Positions 16,465 to 25,397 are shown, counted from the first letter of the stretch. The stretch: DNA of 64,000 nt from Pseudaminobacter soli (ex Li et al. 2025) (GCF_003012705.1 NZ_PXYL01000006.1:186001-250000); one strand, 5' to 3'. Notes: a model not told the origin generated them from the sequence alone. Translations and numbers: made by a program.

Positions 16465-17076
16465 TCAGCGATCGGCCAGCGCCAGCCGCGCGCCGAGCAG
16501 CACGAAGCCGGCCGCAAAGCTGCGGCGCATCCATGCCATCACCTGCGGGCGCGAAATGACCTTGTCGCGCACCGAAGCCGCGAACAGGCCGTAGCCGACG
16601 AAGACAACGAAAGTCATCGCCATGAAGACTCCGCTCAGCAGCAACATGGTCTCGATCGGGTGCGGATCGGAAAGGCTGACGAATTGCGGCAGAAAGGCCA
16701 GGAAGAAGATCGACAGTTTTGGATTGAGGATGTTGATGAGGATTGCGGTGACGGTCAGGCGCATCATCGAGCGCGGCTCCGAGCGCTCCTCCACGTTGAG
16801 CGACCCTTTTTCGCGCAGCGCGTTCCAGGCCATGTAGAGCAGGTAGGCCACGCCCGCATATTTGAAGATTTCGAACGCCAGTGCGCTTGTGTGCAGCATC
16901 GCCGCCAATCCGAAAATGGCGGCAGCCATGTGCGGCAGAATGCCGATGGTGCACCCGAATGCAGCCACGATGCTCGCCCGCGCGCCGTGTGTCAGGCCCG
17001 TCACCAACGTATAGAGCACGCCGGTGCCCGGCGAAGCGACGACGACGAGCGAAGTGATCAGGAATTCGATGCCCAT
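16465..17076 (-). CDS. LysE family translocator
   Basis: A 203-residue, six-helix exporter of the LysE/RhtB family, with the N-terminal ASPGTGVLYTLVTGLTHGAR and the central ILNPKLSIFFLAFLPQF. Such proteins export amino acids or related metabolites. The start at 17076 lies about eight bases after AGGAG; the longer reading upstream overlaps non-coding sequence. It ends three bases from the converging LysR gene. An AraC regulator lies just upstream on the same strand and may control it. Confidence 0.92.
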   Translation of the reverse strand: MGIEFLITSLVVVASPGTGVLYTLVTGLTHGARASIVAAFGCTIGILPHMAAAIFGLAAMLHTSALAFEIFKYAGVAYLLYMAWNALREKGSLNVEERSEPRSMMRLTVTAILINILNPKLSIFFLAFLPQFVSLSDPHPIETMLLLSGVFMAMTFVVFVGYGLFAASVRDKVISRPQVMAWMRRSFAAGFVLLGARLALADR

Positions 17077-17170
17077 GGATTTTCTCCTGCCGGGAGTGTG
17101 CTGTTGCAAGCGCGCATTCAAGCGGCAGGCGCGCCGCCCGTCTTGAACAGGATTGCAGGCTGGAAAAAAT

Positions 17171-17974
17171 TCAGGCCAAGGCAGTGGCGTAGACGCCCGG
17201 TGACACACCATATTTGCGGGTAAACACGCGCGTCATATGCGCCTGGTCGGCGAAGCGGCTTTCGGCCGCAGCATCGGCTAGCCTTGCGCCGCGCGCTATC
17301 AGCCGCCTGGCAAGGTCGGCCCGCCGCTGCAGCATGTAGGCGTGCGGCGTGAAGCCGGTCGCCTTGGCAAAGCGACGGACAAGCTGGAAGCGGCTGAGTC
17401 CGCTCACTTCGGCAAGGTCGGCGAGCGTCAGTGCCGCCGTCGGTGCATCGTCGATCAGTTGGCGCGCCTTGACGATCGCGGCCGGCATTGTCGGCGCGCC
17501 GGCGAATTCAGTTCGCTCGCCGATGACGCGCGCGAGCAATAGCGGCAGAAGCTCATCGCGACGCAGTTCGGGCGAATGGGGCTTGGTCATCGCCGCGAAC
17601 AGGCGGCGGAAGAGATCGGCGGTGCCGGCATCGGTCATGGCCGGCCGATGGAACTCGCAATGCGGGGAAATGCCCTCGCGCATATCCTCGACGGCGGCGA
17701 CTACGATCTCGGGATCGAAATAGAGCATCCTCCAGGACCGCCCGGCGTCGCCAATCGGTGCGCCGTCATGCACTTCGCCCGGATTGACCGTGATGACGTC
17801 GCCAGCACCGGCTTCCACCACGCCGCGGCCGCTCAGGGATTTCTGGGCACCGCTATCGATGACGCCGATCCCGAACTGCTCGTGCGAATGCCGCTGGAAG
17901 ACGTGCCGCGTCGACGCAGCCACCGCCTGAATGCCGGTGCTGCCGCAGCGAAGCATGGTGAACTCGCCCTGCAT
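17171..17974 (-). CDS. AraC family transcriptional regulator
   Basis: A regulator of about 267 residues. An N-terminal cupin-like sensing domain (RHSHEQFGIGVIDSG, then NPGEVHDGAPIGDAGRSW) is joined to a C-terminal AraC double helix-turn-helix (LTLADLAEVSGLSRFQLVRR, then FADQAHMTRVFTRKYGVSP). This architecture is common next to LysE exporters. The start is uncertain: ATG at 17974 is used, 17956 and 17995 are alternatives, and none has a clean ribosome-binding site. It lies 94 bases upstream of the lysE-type gene on the same strand. Confidence 0.9.
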   Translation of the reverse strand: MQGEFTMLRCGSTGIQAVAASTRHVFQRHSHEQFGIGVIDSGAQKSLSGRGVVEAGAGDVITVNPGEVHDGAPIGDAGRSWRMLYFDPEIVVAAVEDMREGISPHCEFHRPAMTDAGTADLFRRLFAAMTKPHSPELRRDELLPLLLARVIGERTEFAGAPTMPAAIVKARQLIDDAPTAALTLADLAEVSGLSRFQLVRRFAKATGFTPHAYMLQRRADLARRLIARGARLADAAAESRFADQAHMTRVFTRKYGVSPGVYATALA

Positions 17975-18061
17975 CCTTTTGCTGTCCGGCCCCATCGTCT
18001 CAGGCGCATTGTGGCATTGCGCATGCCTCATTTCCAAGAGGGATGAGAGACGGCACAAGCG

Positions 18062-18091
18062 AAAAGCCCCGCGACCTTGCAGTCACGGGGC
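18062..18091 (-). terminator. Rho-independent terminator of the podJ-like gene
   Basis: On the minus strand a 10-bp stem (GCCCCGTGAC/GTCGCGGGGC, one G-T pair, 6-nt loop) is followed by TTTT. It begins 25 bases after the podJ-like stop codon. Confidence 0.75.
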
Positions 18092-18116
18092 CCTAATCCT
18101 GGTTGGGAAGCGGCTG

Positions 18117-21100
18117 CTATTTCAGCGCCAGCAGCGCGCGCACCACCTTCTCGTCGACTTCACCGGTCGGCTGCATGCCATTGGCCTTCTGGAACGCGGC
18201 CAGTGCGTCCTTGGTCTTCTGGCCCATCACGCCATCGGCGCCGCCGGCGTGGTAGCCATTCTTGCTAAGGATGGCCTGGATACTTTTGACCGCCTCTTTC
18301 ACATCGACGCTAGCGGTCTTGATGTGGTCTTCCTGCCAGGCTGCGGGCACGTCGACCGCATTGGCATAGGCGTCGAGCTGCTTGGGCTTCCACAACTCGG
18401 CCGCGGCGCGGGCGCGCTGCAGCTGTTCGGGGCGCAGGGCCTTGCCGATTTCGTCGCGCTTGCTGGCTGCGTCCTTGTCGCCGCTAGTGGCGACGATCGC
18501 GAACCATTTGTAGGAGTCTTCGAGGTTCTGCTGCATGCCCACGCCCTTGGCGGCGAGGATGCCGAGGTTGAACTGGCTGTCCTTCACGCCGAGCTCGGCG
18601 GCCTGGCTGAACCAGCGCACGGCCGACTCGTTGTCGGGCGTACCGTCGGCCCCCATGGCGAACAGCACAGCCAGATTGTGCATGGCGCTGGCATTGCCCT
18701 GGTTTGCGGCCAGCTGGTACCACAGCTTGGCCTTGCCGAGGTCGCTTTCGACGCCGATGCCCTTTTCGTAGAAATTGCCGATGCGATACTGCGCCGGCGC
18801 GAGGCCCAGCTCGGCAGCCTTTTCATACCACTGCGCGGCCGTCTTGTTGTCGGTCGCAACGCCACGGCCATCTGCATAGCGCGAACCGATCTCGAACAGC
18901 GCCTTGGCATCGCCTGCGGCGGCGGCTTCGCGCAGCGGCGCCGGACCGGCTTCGACCGGCACGACGATCGCGGCGGTCTTCGATGCGGCGTCGAAGACCG
19001 GTGCGGCCGGCTGCTGCGCGGTCACGGGCGCCGAAGCTGCGGGCAGGGCGGCCGCTTTGGTCTGCGAGGCAAAGGCTGCCGGAGCCGGATTGGCAGCTGC
19101 GAACGACGACATTGCGGCCACGGGCGCGGCCGGCTGATCGGCCATCGTTGGGGCCTGTGCCGTTTCCACCGGCTGCGGATCGGGTGCCTTGGCCTCGGCA
19201 GCTTTGGCCTCGACATCGGGCTGGCTCGCGCTCTCAACCTTTGCCGTTTCGACGGCGGGCGTCTCGGTCACGCCGAGTTCGGCGGCGTCTTCGGCCTTGT
19301 TGGCGTCCTGGGGCGTTGCATCCGTGGCGACCTGGACGCCATCGGTCATCAAAGCCTTGCCGAGCTGCAGGCCGGCAAGCGCCATCATGATCGCGGCTGC
19401 GGCCATGAGGATGGGCTTGCGCCGCGCCTTCAGCATGTCGCCGAAGCGTACCGCGCGGACGGGTCCCTTGAGTTCGGAGCTGTTCTTCAGCGCTTCCACC
19501 TCGGCGGCCGCGGCCTGTGCCCTGCGGCGCGCAGCGGCGATGAAGTCGGCGCGAGCGGCGTCGGTCTCAGCGGGCTTGACCTGTTGGCCGCGCTCGTCGC
19601 GCACCCGGCGCATAATGGCGTTGAGGTCGGGTGCGCCGGAACCGGGCTCGAGCGGACGGTTGGCGAAATCCGGATCAAGCGGCATGTCGAGGTCAACGCT
19701 CGGCACTGCCTCGGCCTGCTCGGCGACGGGGGCGTCGACGGCTGGCTTTTCCGCTTTCTCCCGCTTGCGGCCGGAGAAGGCCCGCATCAGCCCGCCAAGC
19801 CGCGAATGTGAGGCGGCAACCGGCTTGTCGCTGGCGATCGCGTCGGAGTCGAGGGCGGAAGCCACTGCTGCAGCTACGGCGGCTTCGGCAGGCGAACGCA
19901 CGCCGCCATCGCGGTCGGCCGGGCTCGGCCCCTGCAGATCGTCAAACACGCCCATCAGGGGCAGCGAGGCATCGAAATCCAGCGACGGCGTGTCCTGCAC
20001 CGCCATTTTCTGCGGCGCCGCATGCTCGGGCTGGGGCATCGCCTCGACGCGGTCGGTGTGCTCCAGCGAACCGAGCCGGTCGACGATCTTCAGCAGCGTG
20101 TCGTGGATCGCCTCGAAGGTCTTGGTGTTGCGCTCGTCCGAGCGGCGCGTCAGTGCTTCGAGCGTGCGAAGATCTTCGGCCAGGCCGGAGACGGCCTCGC
20201 TCTGGCTCGCCGAACCGACCATCGAGCGCACGGCGCTTTCGGCGGCCTGGCGCGCGGCTTCGAGCAGCGATTCATGGCTGCTTGCAATCGAGCGCTCGAT
20301 CACGTCGAGGCGCGGCGCGATGTCCTCGAATTCCGGCAGCGGATTCGTCGGGCGGGCGAGGTGCTCGGAAAGGCCGGCAACCTGTGCTTCCAGATTGCGG
20401 ATCAGCTCCGGATCGATCCCGGCAAACTGCTGCGCCGAACTGTCGAGGCGGCGCGAGATGTCGTCGAGACGGGTTTCGAGACCGCGAACCGCTTCTTCAT
20501 CGGCGCCGAACCGCTCCGCAAGAGCGGAGAAGCGGACATCGATGGCTTCCATGATGCCGGCATTGTCGAAGGTGGAGACATGGGCGCGCTGGTCGAGCCG
20601 GTCCGCAACTTCGTCTAGGCGGCGCTCGAGGTCGCGGAACAGCATGTTGCTCTGTTCGAGCGCATCGCCCTGGCGGCGTTCGATCATGGTAGAGAACAGG
20701 TCGAGCCGCTGCTCGATGCCCTGGAATATGTGATCGGCATCGGGTGCCACCGGTGCCCGGTCAATTTTTTCGGCAATGCCCGCGATCTGCTGGCCGATCC
20801 GCTCGACGGCGGCTTCAGGCAAGCGCACTTGCGTGGTGATTTCGTCGACGCGCTGCGAAAGCAGGGTCAGCCGCTCGATCACCTCGTGGGGAGGATGGTC
20901 GTTGGCCACTTCCTCGATCTGCCGGGCGAGTGAGGAAATCCTGGCCTCGATCCGCTCGAACGGCTCGGGGTCGAAATTGGCCTGGGTTATCGCAGCAGTG
21001 GAAGCCACGATGGCGCGGGAAATCTCGTCCAGTCGCTCTTCGATCTGGTTGAAGGTCTCGCCGCCGCGATGCTCGTTCTGGCGGGCGAAATGCTCGACCG

Positions 21101-21848
21101 CGCCGGCCAGCATGCGCACCTTTTCTTCCAGGGAGCGCAACGACAAGGATTCCGGCAGGTTGTCGACGGCATTGCTGATCTGTTCGAGACGCTGGGTCAG
21201 CGCGGCAATCGCCGGGTCCTGCGTCTGGCTCGACGCCACGCGGCCTTCGAAATCGGTCCAGCGGCGGTCGAAATCGTCCCAGCGCCGGTCGACGGAGAGC
21301 ACGGTCTCCTCGCGGGCCAGCGTGTCGACTGCGCCCTTGACCTGTTCCAGCTCGAGCCGAAGCAGGTTGAGGCTCTTGTCGTCCGCGCGTTCCGACAGCG
21401 CCTGGATGGCGCCGGAGAGCCGCTCGAATTCCAGATTGAGTTCGTGCGCGTCGCGATTTGCCGGAGACTGGCCGACGCGCTCGATGTCGCGACGCATCGC
21501 CTCGAACTCGCGGCGCATGCCCGACGAGACCTGCTGGCGCAGATCCTCGCGCAGGGTCTTCAGCTCGTTCGCGATCTTGCCGAAAGCGGCAACACCGTCT
21601 TCCTGGCTGCGGATGTTGTCGAGGTCGCGGGCGATGGTTTGGTAGGCCTGTTCGGCAGTGCCCACGTCGTGCGCCGAGCGCTCGCGAAGCTCGGCGAAGC
21701 TGCGCGGAAGCTCCGCTTCAGGCTCCATGTGACGGCCGAGGCGCTGCTGCAGATGGTCCAGAGAGCGGTTGAGTTCCTCGAGTGTGGTATACGACCTGCG
21801 CGGCCGTCCGGCATTGAGTGTGTCGAGATAGGAGCGCTTGCTGTTCAT
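18117..21848 (-). CDS. podJ: PodJ-like polar localization factor with Sel1 repeats and peptidoglycan-binding domain
   Basis: A 1243-residue protein. Residues 1-760 are largely cytoplasmic coiled coil (repeated patterns such as RLDEISRAI and RLDDISRRLDS). A transmembrane helix follows near 808-830 (PILMAAAAIMMALAGLQLG), then a proline/alanine-rich periplasmic linker. About four Sel1 repeats lie at 976-1139 (GSRYADGRGVATDN, GNFYEKGIGVESDL), and a PG_binding_1 domain at 1185-1243 (GYHAGGADGVMGQKTKDALA). This order matches Caulobacter and Agrobacterium PodJ, which mark the old or growing pole. I chose ATG at 21848 (MNSKRSYLDTLNAG). It has its own terminator. Confidence 0.9.
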   Translation of the reverse strand: MNSKRSYLDTLNAGRPRRSYTTLEELNRSLDHLQQRLGRHMEPEAELPRSFAELRERSAHDVGTAEQAYQTIARDLDNIRSQEDGVAAFGKIANELKTLREDLRQQVSSGMRREFEAMRRDIERVGQSPANRDAHELNLEFERLSGAIQALSERADDKSLNLLRLELEQVKGAVDTLAREETVLSVDRRWDDFDRRWTDFEGRVASSQTQDPAIAALTQRLEQISNAVDNLPESLSLRSLEEKVRMLAGAVEHFARQNEHRGGETFNQIEERLDEISRAIVASTAAITQANFDPEPFERIEARISSLARQIEEVANDHPPHEVIERLTLLSQRVDEITTQVRLPEAAVERIGQQIAGIAEKIDRAPVAPDADHIFQGIEQRLDLFSTMIERRQGDALEQSNMLFRDLERRLDEVADRLDQRAHVSTFDNAGIMEAIDVRFSALAERFGADEEAVRGLETRLDDISRRLDSSAQQFAGIDPELIRNLEAQVAGLSEHLARPTNPLPEFEDIAPRLDVIERSIASSHESLLEAARQAAESAVRSMVGSASQSEAVSGLAEDLRTLEALTRRSDERNTKTFEAIHDTLLKIVDRLGSLEHTDRVEAMPQPEHAAPQKMAVQDTPSLDFDASLPLMGVFDDLQGPSPADRDGGVRSPAEAAVAAAVASALDSDAIASDKPVAASHSRLGGLMRAFSGRKREKAEKPAVDAPVAEQAEAVPSVDLDMPLDPDFANRPLEPGSGAPDLNAIMRRVRDERGQQVKPAETDAARADFIAAARRRAQAAAAEVEALKNSSELKGPVRAVRFGDMLKARRKPILMAAAAIMMALAGLQLGKALMTDGVQVATDATPQDANKAEDAAELGVTETPAVETAKVESASQPDVEAKAAEAKAPDPQPVETAQAPTMADQPAAPVAAMSSFAAANPAPAAFASQTKAAALPAASAPVTAQQPAAPVFDAASKTAAIVVPVEAGPAPLREAAAAGDAKALFEIGSRYADGRGVATDNKTAAQWYEKAAELGLAPAQYRIGNFYEKGIGVESDLGKAKLWYQLAANQGNASAMHNLAVLFAMGADGTPDNESAVRWFSQAAELGVKDSQFNLGILAAKGVGMQQNLEDSYKWFAIVATSGDKDAASKRDEIGKALRPEQLQRARAAAELWKPKQLDAYANAVDVPAAWQEDHIKTASVDVKEAVKSIQAILSKNGYHAGGADGVMGQKTKDALAAFQKANGMQPTGEVDEKVVRALLALK

Positions 21849-22029
21849 CGAAACGTCCGTTCGCCGGTTGCTGGCTTGAGCCAGTGAGAAATTCACTGTC
21901 GGGACGGATGCGTGCGCTAGCGCTGCGAAAAGGCTATTTCCAAGGCTCGCCCACACTCCGGGAAACCGTGAACAAAGCGATACGGGATATCCACGACAGG
22001 CCGACAAGCGCACCTTTCGCCCAACGTGG

Positions 22030-22045
22030 TAAACAACCCGTTAAC
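22030..22045. promoter_or_regulatory. CtrA-like site
   Basis: TAAA-N7-TTAAC differs from the alphaproteobacterial CtrA consensus TTAA-N7-TTAA by one base. It lies about 180 bases upstream of the podJ-like start. podJ is under cell-cycle control in Caulobacter, which makes the site plausible but unproven. Confidence 0.35.
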
Positions 22046-22138
22046 TGCGGGCCCGTTGGGGTAAGGATTTCGTTAAAATCGTTCAAAACTGTTTCGCGCA
22101 CTCGGCGCTTGCAAGACCGGGGTCTCGTGAGTATAGCA

Positions 22139-22154
22139 TTGACGTAAACGTAAG
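22139..22154. promoter_or_regulatory. MerR-type operator upstream of the merR gene
   Basis: TTGACGTAAACGTAAG contains ACGT-AA-ACGT. It shares the TTGACGT arm with the larger operator at 22922-22947. Known LiuR-type MerR regulators bind similar ACGT-rich palindromes. Autoregulation by the adjacent MerR protein is inferred. Confidence 0.6.
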
Positions 22155-22284
22155 TGGCGCGAACAGTTCGCCGCTCACGGCATTGATCCTGAAGAAACCT
22201 TGACTGGAAGCCAGGCGTAAAGCCGTAGCCCCGCTGCTTCCATCCCGGTGTTGGCTCCGCGCCGCACCCCAACGGGGAAAGCAA

Positions 22285-22752
22285 ATGACGATGAAACTTA
22301 TGAAGGCCGACGATATGGCGGCCACGACTGACAGCATTATTGACGAAACGGACGAGAACCTCGTCCGCATCGGGGAAATGGCCAAGAAGTATGGCGTGAC
22401 GCTGCGCACGCTTCGCTTCTATGAAGACAAGGGCCTGCTCAACCCGCAGCGCGAAGGCAGCACGCGTCTCTACACGCACCGCGAAGAAACCCGGCTCAAG
22501 CTTATCCTGCTTGGCCGCAAGGTCGGTTTCTCGCTGCGCGACGTCAAGCAGATGATGGACCTGTACGAGCCCAACGGCTCGAACACGAAGCAGCTGCGCG
22601 TTGCGCTGGACAAATCGGAGAAGCAGCTTGCCCGCCTCAACAAGCAGCGCCAGGCAATCGACGAAGCCATCGGCGAGCTGACCGACGCCATGGCGATCGT
22701 GCGCAGCAAGCTTGCCGAGCAGCGCCCCATGCCGGTTGCGGCCAACGACTAA
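22285..22752 (+). CDS. MerR family regulator of acyl-CoA degradation (LiuR-like)
   Basis: A 155-residue MerR protein. The winged helix-turn-helix is at residues 27-95 (VRIGEMAKKYGVTLRTLRFY, then GLLNPQREGSTRLYTHREE), followed by a coiled-coil dimerisation helix (KQLRVALDKSEKQLARLNKQ). No metal-binding cysteines are present, so it is not a metal sensor. Its neighbour is a beta-oxidation operon, and matching palindromes lie in front of both, so it most resembles LiuR-type regulators of branched-chain or fatty acyl-CoA catabolism. The effector is unknown. A strong terminator follows directly. Confidence 0.9.
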   Translation: MTMKLMKADDMAATTDSIIDETDENLVRIGEMAKKYGVTLRTLRFYEDKGLLNPQREGSTRLYTHREETRLKLILLGRKVGFSLRDVKQMMDLYEPNGSNTKQLRVALDKSEKQLARLNKQRQAIDEAIGELTDAMAIVRSKLAEQRPMPVAAND

Positions 22753-22774
22753 GCGCAATTCCGATTTCTATCAG

Positions 22775-22816
22775 AAGGCCGCGCGATGCCCTGGGTGGGT
22801 ATCGCGCGGCCTTTTT
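22775..22816 (+). terminator. Rho-independent terminator after merR
   Basis: A perfect 11-bp stem (GGCCGCGCGAT at 22777-22787 and ATCGCGCGGCC at 22801-22811) is followed by TTTTTCTTT. It separates merR from the acyl-CoA dehydrogenase operon, so the latter needs its own promoter. Confidence 0.9.
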
Positions 22817-22921
22817 CTTTGGGCGGACGATTGCACGGGAACTGCCTGCAGAGCCTTCCGAGCTGCCGCCCGAGGCCGCTTCTCAAAGACCTGGCTGCGA
22901 TGAAAAATTCAGCGCTTCACA

Positions 22922-22947
22922 AATTGACGTTTACGCAAACGTCAATT
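22922..22947. promoter_or_regulatory. Large perfect palindrome, MerR-type operator of the beta-oxidation operon
   Basis: AATTGACGTTT-ACGC-AAACGTCAATT has perfect 11-bp arms around a 4-base centre. It lies about 85 bases upstream of the first acyl-CoA dehydrogenase. The arm sequence TTGACGT recurs before merR at 22139. MerR proteins bind such elements between -35 and -10. Confidence 0.75.
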
Positions 22948-23032
22948 ATTGCTATGGCCACAATTCGGAAAGCGGACTCGACGCTTCACGGACGGGGCAT
23001 CGAAGCCGCATGTTTGTGGTGGAGGTTGTGCG

Positions 23033-24829
23033 ATGCCGTCATACAGGGCGCCGGTTCAAGATACGCTTTTCGTGCTGAATGAGGTGCTCGGCTACGAGCG
23101 CTACAGCAATCTTCCCGGATTTTCCGACGCGGCGCCCGATGTGGTCGAAGCCATTCTAGGCGAAGGCGCCAAGCTCGCTGAAAACGTGCTCCAGCCCACC
23201 AACCGTGTCGGCGACATGGAAGGCTGCGTGCGCAACGCCGACGGCTCTGTCACCACGCCCAAGGGTTTTAGGGAAGCCTTCGACCAGTATCGCGATGGTG
23301 GCTGGCTCGGGCTGGCCGCACCGGTCGAATTCGGCGGGCAGGGGCTGCCTTACACGGTGCACTCGGCGGTCGCGGAATACATGGTCTCGGCCAATATGGC
23401 GCTGATGATGTATCCGGGCCTGACCCAGGGTGCCATCGCCGCAGTCCTCGCGCACGGCACCGAGGAGCAGAAGACCACCTGGCTGCCGAAGCTGGTCGAG
23501 GGCGGCTGGACCGGCACCATGAACCTTACCGAGCCGCATTGCGGCACCGATCTCGGCCTGCTACGCACCAAGGCCGCGCCGAACGGCGATGGCAGCTACA
23601 AGATTTCCGGCCAGAAGATCTTCATCTCCGCCGGCGAGCACGACATGTCGGACAACATCGTCCATCTGGTTCTGGCCCGCATCGAGGGCGCGCCGGAGGG
23701 CGTGAAGGGCATCTCGCTCTTCATCGTTCCGAAATTCCTGCTCAATGGCGATGGCGAGCCCGGCAAGCGCAACGCCGTTTCCTGCGGCTCCATCGAAGAG
23801 AAGATGGGCATCCACGGCAACTCCACCTGCGTCATGAACTATGACGAGGCCACCGGCTATTTGCTCGGCGTCGAGAATGGCGGCCTGAAGGCCATGTTCA
23901 CCATGATGAACGAGGCTCGCCTCGGCGTAGGGCTGCAGGGCTTGGCCGTGTCGGAAGCCGCCTATCAGGGCGCTGTGGAATACGCCAAGGAGCGCCTGCA
24001 GGGCCGCTCGCTGTCAGGCCCCAAGGCGCCGGAGAAGAAGGCCGATCCCATCATCGTCCACCCCGACATCCGCCGTAACCTGATGACGATGAAGGCCTTC
24101 AACGAGGCCGGTCGCGCGCTGGTGCTTTGGACCGCGCTCAAGGCCGACATCTCCCATCGCGGCGAAGGCGAGGCGGAGCGCCAGGAAGCGGAAGACCACA
24201 TGGGCCTGATGACGCCGGTGGTGAAGGGCGTGCTCACCGACAAGGGGTTCGAGCATGCTGTGATGGCGCAGCAGGTGTTCGGCGGTCACGGCTATATCGA
24301 AGAGCACGGTATGAGCCAGTTCGTGCGCGACGCCCGCATCGCCATGATCTACGAGGGCGCCAACGGCATCCAGGCGCTCGATCTGGTCGGCCGCAAGCTG
24401 GCGCTGAACGGCGGTCGGGCGCTGCAGGCCTTCTTCAAGGAAGTCGGCGATTTTTGCGAGGAAAACCGCGCCGACGAGAAGATGGCGCCCTACACCAAGG
24501 CGCTGAAGAAGGGCCTCAACGACCTCCAGGCCGCAACGATGTGGCTGATGCAGAACGGCATGGCCAAGCCCGACAATGCGGGTGCGGCTTCCACTGATTA
24601 CCTGCATCTCTTTGGCCTCGTTGCGCTCGGCTACATGTGGGGCCGCATGGTCAAGACCGCCCACGGCAAGCTTGTCAACGGCGCCGGCGACAACGCCGCC
24701 TTCTACGAGCACAAGCTCGTCACCGGCCGCTATTTCATGGAGCGGGCCATGCCCGAGACGGCGGCGCATCTCGCCCGCCTGTCGAGCGGTGCCGACACGA
24801 TGATGGCCCTGCCGGCCGAGGCGTTTTAG
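23033..24829 (+). CDS. Acyl-CoA dehydrogenase, long (DmdC/FadE-like) type
   Basis: A 598-residue flavoprotein, longer than the classical 380-residue family because of extra N- and C-terminal domains. An N-terminal extension (residues 1-40, [20 protein letters not shown]) precedes the FAD core with [13 protein letters not shown], the C-terminal helical core ([20 protein letters not shown], then [16 protein letters not shown]), and a final helical domain. Proteins of this form are often annotated as DmdC (3-methylmercaptopropionyl-CoA dehydrogenase), but substrate range cannot be read here. I chose ATG at 23033, seven bases after GGAGG; the longer frame runs over the operator. It opens the beta-oxidation operon. 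Confidence 0.93.
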   Translation: MPSYRAPVQDTLFVLNEVLGYERYSNLPGFSDAAPDVVEAILGEGAKLAENVLQPTNRVGDMEGCVRNADGSVTTPKGFREAFDQYRDGGWLGLAAPVEFGGQGLPYTVHSAVAEYMVSANMALMMYPGLTQGAIAAVLAHGTEEQKTTWLPKLVEGGWTGTMNLTEPHCGTDLGLLRTKAAPNGDGSYKISGQKIFISAGEHDMSDNIVHLVLARIEGAPEGVKGISLFIVPKFLLNGDGEPGKRNAVSCGSIEEKMGIHGNSTCVMNYDEATGYLLGVENGGLKAMFTMMNEARLGVGLQGLAVSEAAYQGAVEYAKERLQGRSLSGPKAPEKKADPIIVHPDIRRNLMTMKAFNEAGRALVLWTALKADISHRGEGEAERQEAEDHMGLMTPVVKGVLTDKGFEHAVMAQQVFGGHGYIEEHGMSQFVRDARIAMIYEGANGIQALDLVGRKLALNGGRALQAFFKEVGDFCEENRADEKMAPYTKALKKGLNDLQAATMWLMQNGMAKPDNAGAASTDYLHLFGLVALGYMWGRMVKTAHGKLVNGAGDNAAFYEHKLVTGRYFMERAMPETAAHLARLSSGADTMMALPAEAF

Positions 24830-24846
24830 GGTGGCGAGCAGCGGCG

Positions 24847-24894
24847 TCTCCCTCCCCCTTGAGGGGAGGGTGGCCCGAAGGGCCGGGAGGGGTC
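24847..24894. repeat. Two-hairpin repeat, left copy
   Basis: The element starts CCCTCCCC-CTTGA-GGGGAGGG (perfect 8-bp hairpin), followed by a second hairpin GGCC-CGAA-GGGCC and the tail GGGAGGGGTC. It begins about 18 bases after the dehydrogenase stop codon. A near-identical copy lies inverted at 25317-25369, and a degenerate one at 45065. Confidence 0.85.
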
Positions 24895-24950
24895 AGGGCG
24901 GCCGCGCGCCGACTTCAGGCCCGAACATGCACGTTGGGAGGATTGCAGGC

Positions 24951-25397
24951 ATGCCTCGTACCCGCGTCAGTTTCGAAATGCGCCAGAAGGCGCGCGCGCT
25001 TCGCCTCCATGCGACCAAGGCCGAGTCACTGCTTTGGTATGAATTGCGGGAGTTGCGGCCCTTGGGCCTGATATTCAGGCGCCAGGCGCCGGTCGGGCCG
25101 TATATCGTCGACTTCCTGTGTCCGGCGGTTCGACTGATTGTCGAGATCGATGGCGATCTCCACGAGACCGCAGCCGGTAAGCGCCACGATGCCAATCGCG
25201 ATGCTTATCTTAAATCTCTTGGCTACGCGGTTCTCAGGATCGATGAGCCGGATGTGATGCACAGCGCCTGGCATGTGGCGCAGGCGGTGAGGGAGAAGGC
25301 CGAGCGCATGTTGGGCGACCCCTCCCGACCGCTTCGCGGCCACCCTCCCCTCAAGGGGGAGGGGGACGTTGGCGCTATAGAGGGAGCGAACCGATGA
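24951..25397 (+). CDS. DUF559 domain protein (Vsr-like endonuclease fold)
   Basis: A 148-residue protein with the DUF559 fold, related to very-short-patch-repair and restriction endonucleases. The PD-(D/E)xK-like residues appear as Glu25, Asp54 (YIVDF), Glu65 and Asp67 (VEIDGDLHE). The start at 24951 follows a GGAGG about ten bases upstream. Residues about 123-139 (GDPSRPLRGHPPLKGEG) are encoded by the right-hand repeat, and the stop codon overlaps the next acyl-CoA dehydrogenase start (ATGA). It interrupts an otherwise metabolic operon and has no link to fatty acid metabolism, which suggests insertion as a unit with the flanking repeats. Nuclease activity is inferred only from the fold. Confidence 0.85.
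   Translation: MPRTRVSFEMRQKARALRLHATKAESLLWYELRELRPLGLIFRRQAPVGPYIVDFLCPAVRLIVEIDGDLHETAAGKRHDANRDAYLKSLGYAVLRIDEPDVMHSAWHVAQAVREKAERMLGDPSRPLRGHPPLKGEGDVGAIEGANR
25317..25369. repeat. Two-hairpin repeat, right copy (inverted)
   Basis: Read on the minus strand, this copy matches 24847-24894 almost base for base. The inner hairpin differs by paired changes (GGCCGCGAAGCGGTC instead of GGCCCGAAGGGCC), so pairing is kept. It lies inside the DUF559 reading frame and encodes its C-terminal residues. Confidence 0.85.

Larger units (their letters stand above)
21849..22284. other. Divergent control region between podJ-like and merR genes
   Basis: These 436 bases carry no convincing gene. They hold a MerR-type operator (22139-22154) and a near-consensus CtrA half-pair (22030-22045). 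The promoters of both divergent genes must lie here. Confidence 0.6.

Noticed and set aside
17931-19811. 626-codon open frame on the plus strand opposite the podJ-like gene
   Set aside because: The opposite strand encodes clear Sel1 and peptidoglycan-binding motifs. The plus-strand reading is a glycine-rich mirror with no known domain.
22949-23032. Longer start for the first acyl-CoA dehydrogenase
   Set aside because: The extended reading would begin inside the promoter region close to the operator and lacks a ribosome-binding site; 23033 has a well-spaced GGAGG.
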